From: Planctomycetota bacterium
GTDB lineage: Bacteria > Planctomycetota > Phycisphaerae > Phycisphaerales > SM1A02
Assembly (NCBI GenBank): GCA_009924765.1
Contig: RFQW01000139.1
Span: forward strand, 1 to 5,519
Reading direction: 5' to 3'
Length of the DNA: 5,519 bases
This document shows, in pieces, positions 4,720-5,519 of this stretch. The notes beneath the pieces are model-generated. The model saw only the letters and a program-made list of their open reading frames with translations. It did no database searches and was not told the DNA's origin. How positions within the stretch are numbered: position 1 is the first letter of the stretch; each line of letters opens with the position of its first letter. The translations under genes and the position numbers were made by a program.

Positions 4720-5519
4720 ATGCGCCACCTGCTCTCGATCGTCGCCTCGCTCGCCTGCCTGACTGCCTCGCATGCCATGCCGGGCGATGCCGAGACCGAC
4801 GCCTTGCCGCGCATGATGACCGGGGCCGAAATCGACTGGGCGGCCAAGAACCCAACGGCCGCCTTCAAGGCGCTCACCGCGCCGCCCACCGGCCCACTGG
4901 TGGCGACGACCGAATACAGCGCCTCGCAGGCGATCCTGTTCGGCTACTCGGGCAGCAACGGCTGGAAGAACATCATCGCGCAGATGGCCAAGTACATCAC
5001 GGTGGACGCGCAGACCGAGGTGTGGGTGATCGTCACCAGCTCGGGACAGCAGACCGAGATGACGAACCGGTTCACCACCTATGGGGCCAACATGTCCAAG
5101 GTGCGCGCGTTCGTCGCACCGCTGAACAGCATCTGGGCGCGCGACTACGGTCCGCGCTTCATCCATGAGGGTGGCTGCCGCGTGATCGTGGACAGCAGCT
5201 ACTACAGCAGCCGTCCCAGTGATGACGCCGTGCCTTCGTTCCTGGCTGGCGCGCTGAAGATGCCCTACTACGCCACCGACCTTCTGCACTCGGGCGGCAA
5301 CTACCACATGGCCGATGGCGGAACCGGCTACTGCACGCGGCTGGTGGTGAACGACAACCCCAGCAAGACCGAGACGCAGATCAGGGACATCTTCAAGTTC
5401 TACTACGGCCTGCTCACGCAGATCTGGACACAGTTCCCCTTCAGCGTGGATGGCACGGGTCATGTGGACATGTGGTTCATCCCGGTGGCGGCGAAGAGCG
5501 TGATCATCAGCGACTGGCC
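4720..5519 (+). CDS. Exported agmatine/peptidylarginine deiminase-family protein, 3' end cut off
   Basis: An open frame runs from this ATG to the window edge without a stop: 266 codons plus 2 nt. Residues 1-19 look like a Sec signal peptide (Arg/His, then LLSIVASLACLTASHA). The mature part shows the PAD_porph/agmatine deiminase signatures in order: a VWVIV core strand (101-105), IWARDYGPRF (138-147), LLHSGGNYHMADGGTGY (188-204), and DGTGHVDMWFIPV (244-256). By comparison with Porphyromonas peptidylarginine deiminase, W139, D142, H248 and D250 are the substrate-stacking and guanidinium-binding residues. The nucleophilic Cys should lie further on, outside the window. The family hydrolyses guanidino groups, turning peptidyl-arginine into citrulline or agmatine into carbamoylputrescine, with ammonia released. 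Ordinary agmatine deiminases are cytoplasmic; the signal peptide favours an extracytoplasmic role on protein or peptide arginine. GGAG 5 nt upstream supports the start. Substrate is unproven. Confidence 0.85.
   Translation, partial: MRHLLSIVASLACLTASHAMPGDAETDALPRMMTGAEIDWAAKNPTAAFKALTAPPTGPLVATTEYSASQAILFGYSGSNGWKNIIAQMAKYITVDAQTEVWVIVTSSGQQTEMTNRFTTYGANMSKVRAFVAPLNSIWARDYGPRFIHEGGCRVIVDSSYYSSRPSDDAVPSFLAGALKMPYYATDLLHSGGNYHMADGGTGYCTRLVVNDNPSKTETQIRDIFKFYYGLLTQIWTQFPFSVDGTGHVDMWFIPVAAKSVIISDW

Noticed and set aside
4641..5168. Plus-strand open frame overlapping the start of the deiminase gene in another frame
   Set aside because: Its product is Arg/His-rich and it has no motif; the deiminase frame from 4720 has a Shine-Dalgarno sequence and conserved motifs.
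4507..5463. Minus-strand open frame opposite the deiminase gene
   Set aside because: The plus strand encodes a signal peptide and three deiminase motifs in order, while the minus frame is Val/Gly/His/Arg-rich with no domain.
1..5519. Novel multi-gene defence or biosynthetic system
   Set aside because: Apart from an ordinary toxin-antitoxin pair, the genes lie in separate transcription units with no shared pathway visible. There are no defence nucleases, reverse transcriptases, integrases or repeat arrays in the window.

Overview
The window is high-GC bacterial chromosome, roughly two-thirds G+C by eye. It is densely coded, with six protein genes and no sign of an insertion sequence, tRNA, rRNA or CRISPR array. 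The Thr/Gln/Pro/Ala-rich linker after the HtrA signal peptide (TTQPAATTQ), the mixed use of Shine-Dalgarno and SD-less starts, and the gene mix suggest a planctomycete, perhaps a Phycisphaerae-like lineage. That placement is a composition-based guess and has not been tested by any search.

Layout. (1) 28-1173, plus strand: an exported HtrA/DegP-type serine protease with one PDZ domain. (2) 1199-3303, minus strand: a run of three genes read from right to left. A Phd/YefM-type antitoxin (3303-3040) overlaps a VapC-like PIN-domain toxin (3043-2612) by 4 nt. After a 30-nt gap comes a 12-helix-like membrane protein (2581-1199), which resembles the ANK/ANKH branch of the MATE-like (MOP) transporters. 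This run ends tail to tail with htrA across only 25 bp. (3) 3304-3442: an AT-richer divergent intergenic region. It carries a perfect 8-bp-arm palindrome just before the antitoxin start, a tandem 9-bp repeat and a candidate antitoxin promoter. (4) 3443-4579, plus strand: a sugar phosphate cyclase of the 3-dehydroquinate synthase superfamily. It keeps the metal and NAD motifs but has changed several substrate-contacting positions, and it looks closer to EboD-type proteins than to true AroB. (5) 4580-4719: an intergenic stretch with two weak hairpins, one followed by a T-rich tract. (6) 4720 to the window edge, plus strand: the first 266 codons of a secreted agmatine/peptidylarginine deiminase-family protein, cut off before its expected catalytic cysteine.

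How the genes fit together. The antitoxin and toxin form one autoregulated module, and transcription may run on into the membrane protein. HtrA and the deiminase both have export signals and would act in or beyond the cell envelope. Nothing in the sequence joins all six genes into one pathway. The points that most deserve attention are the ANKH-like transporter, the divergent cyclase and the exported deiminase.
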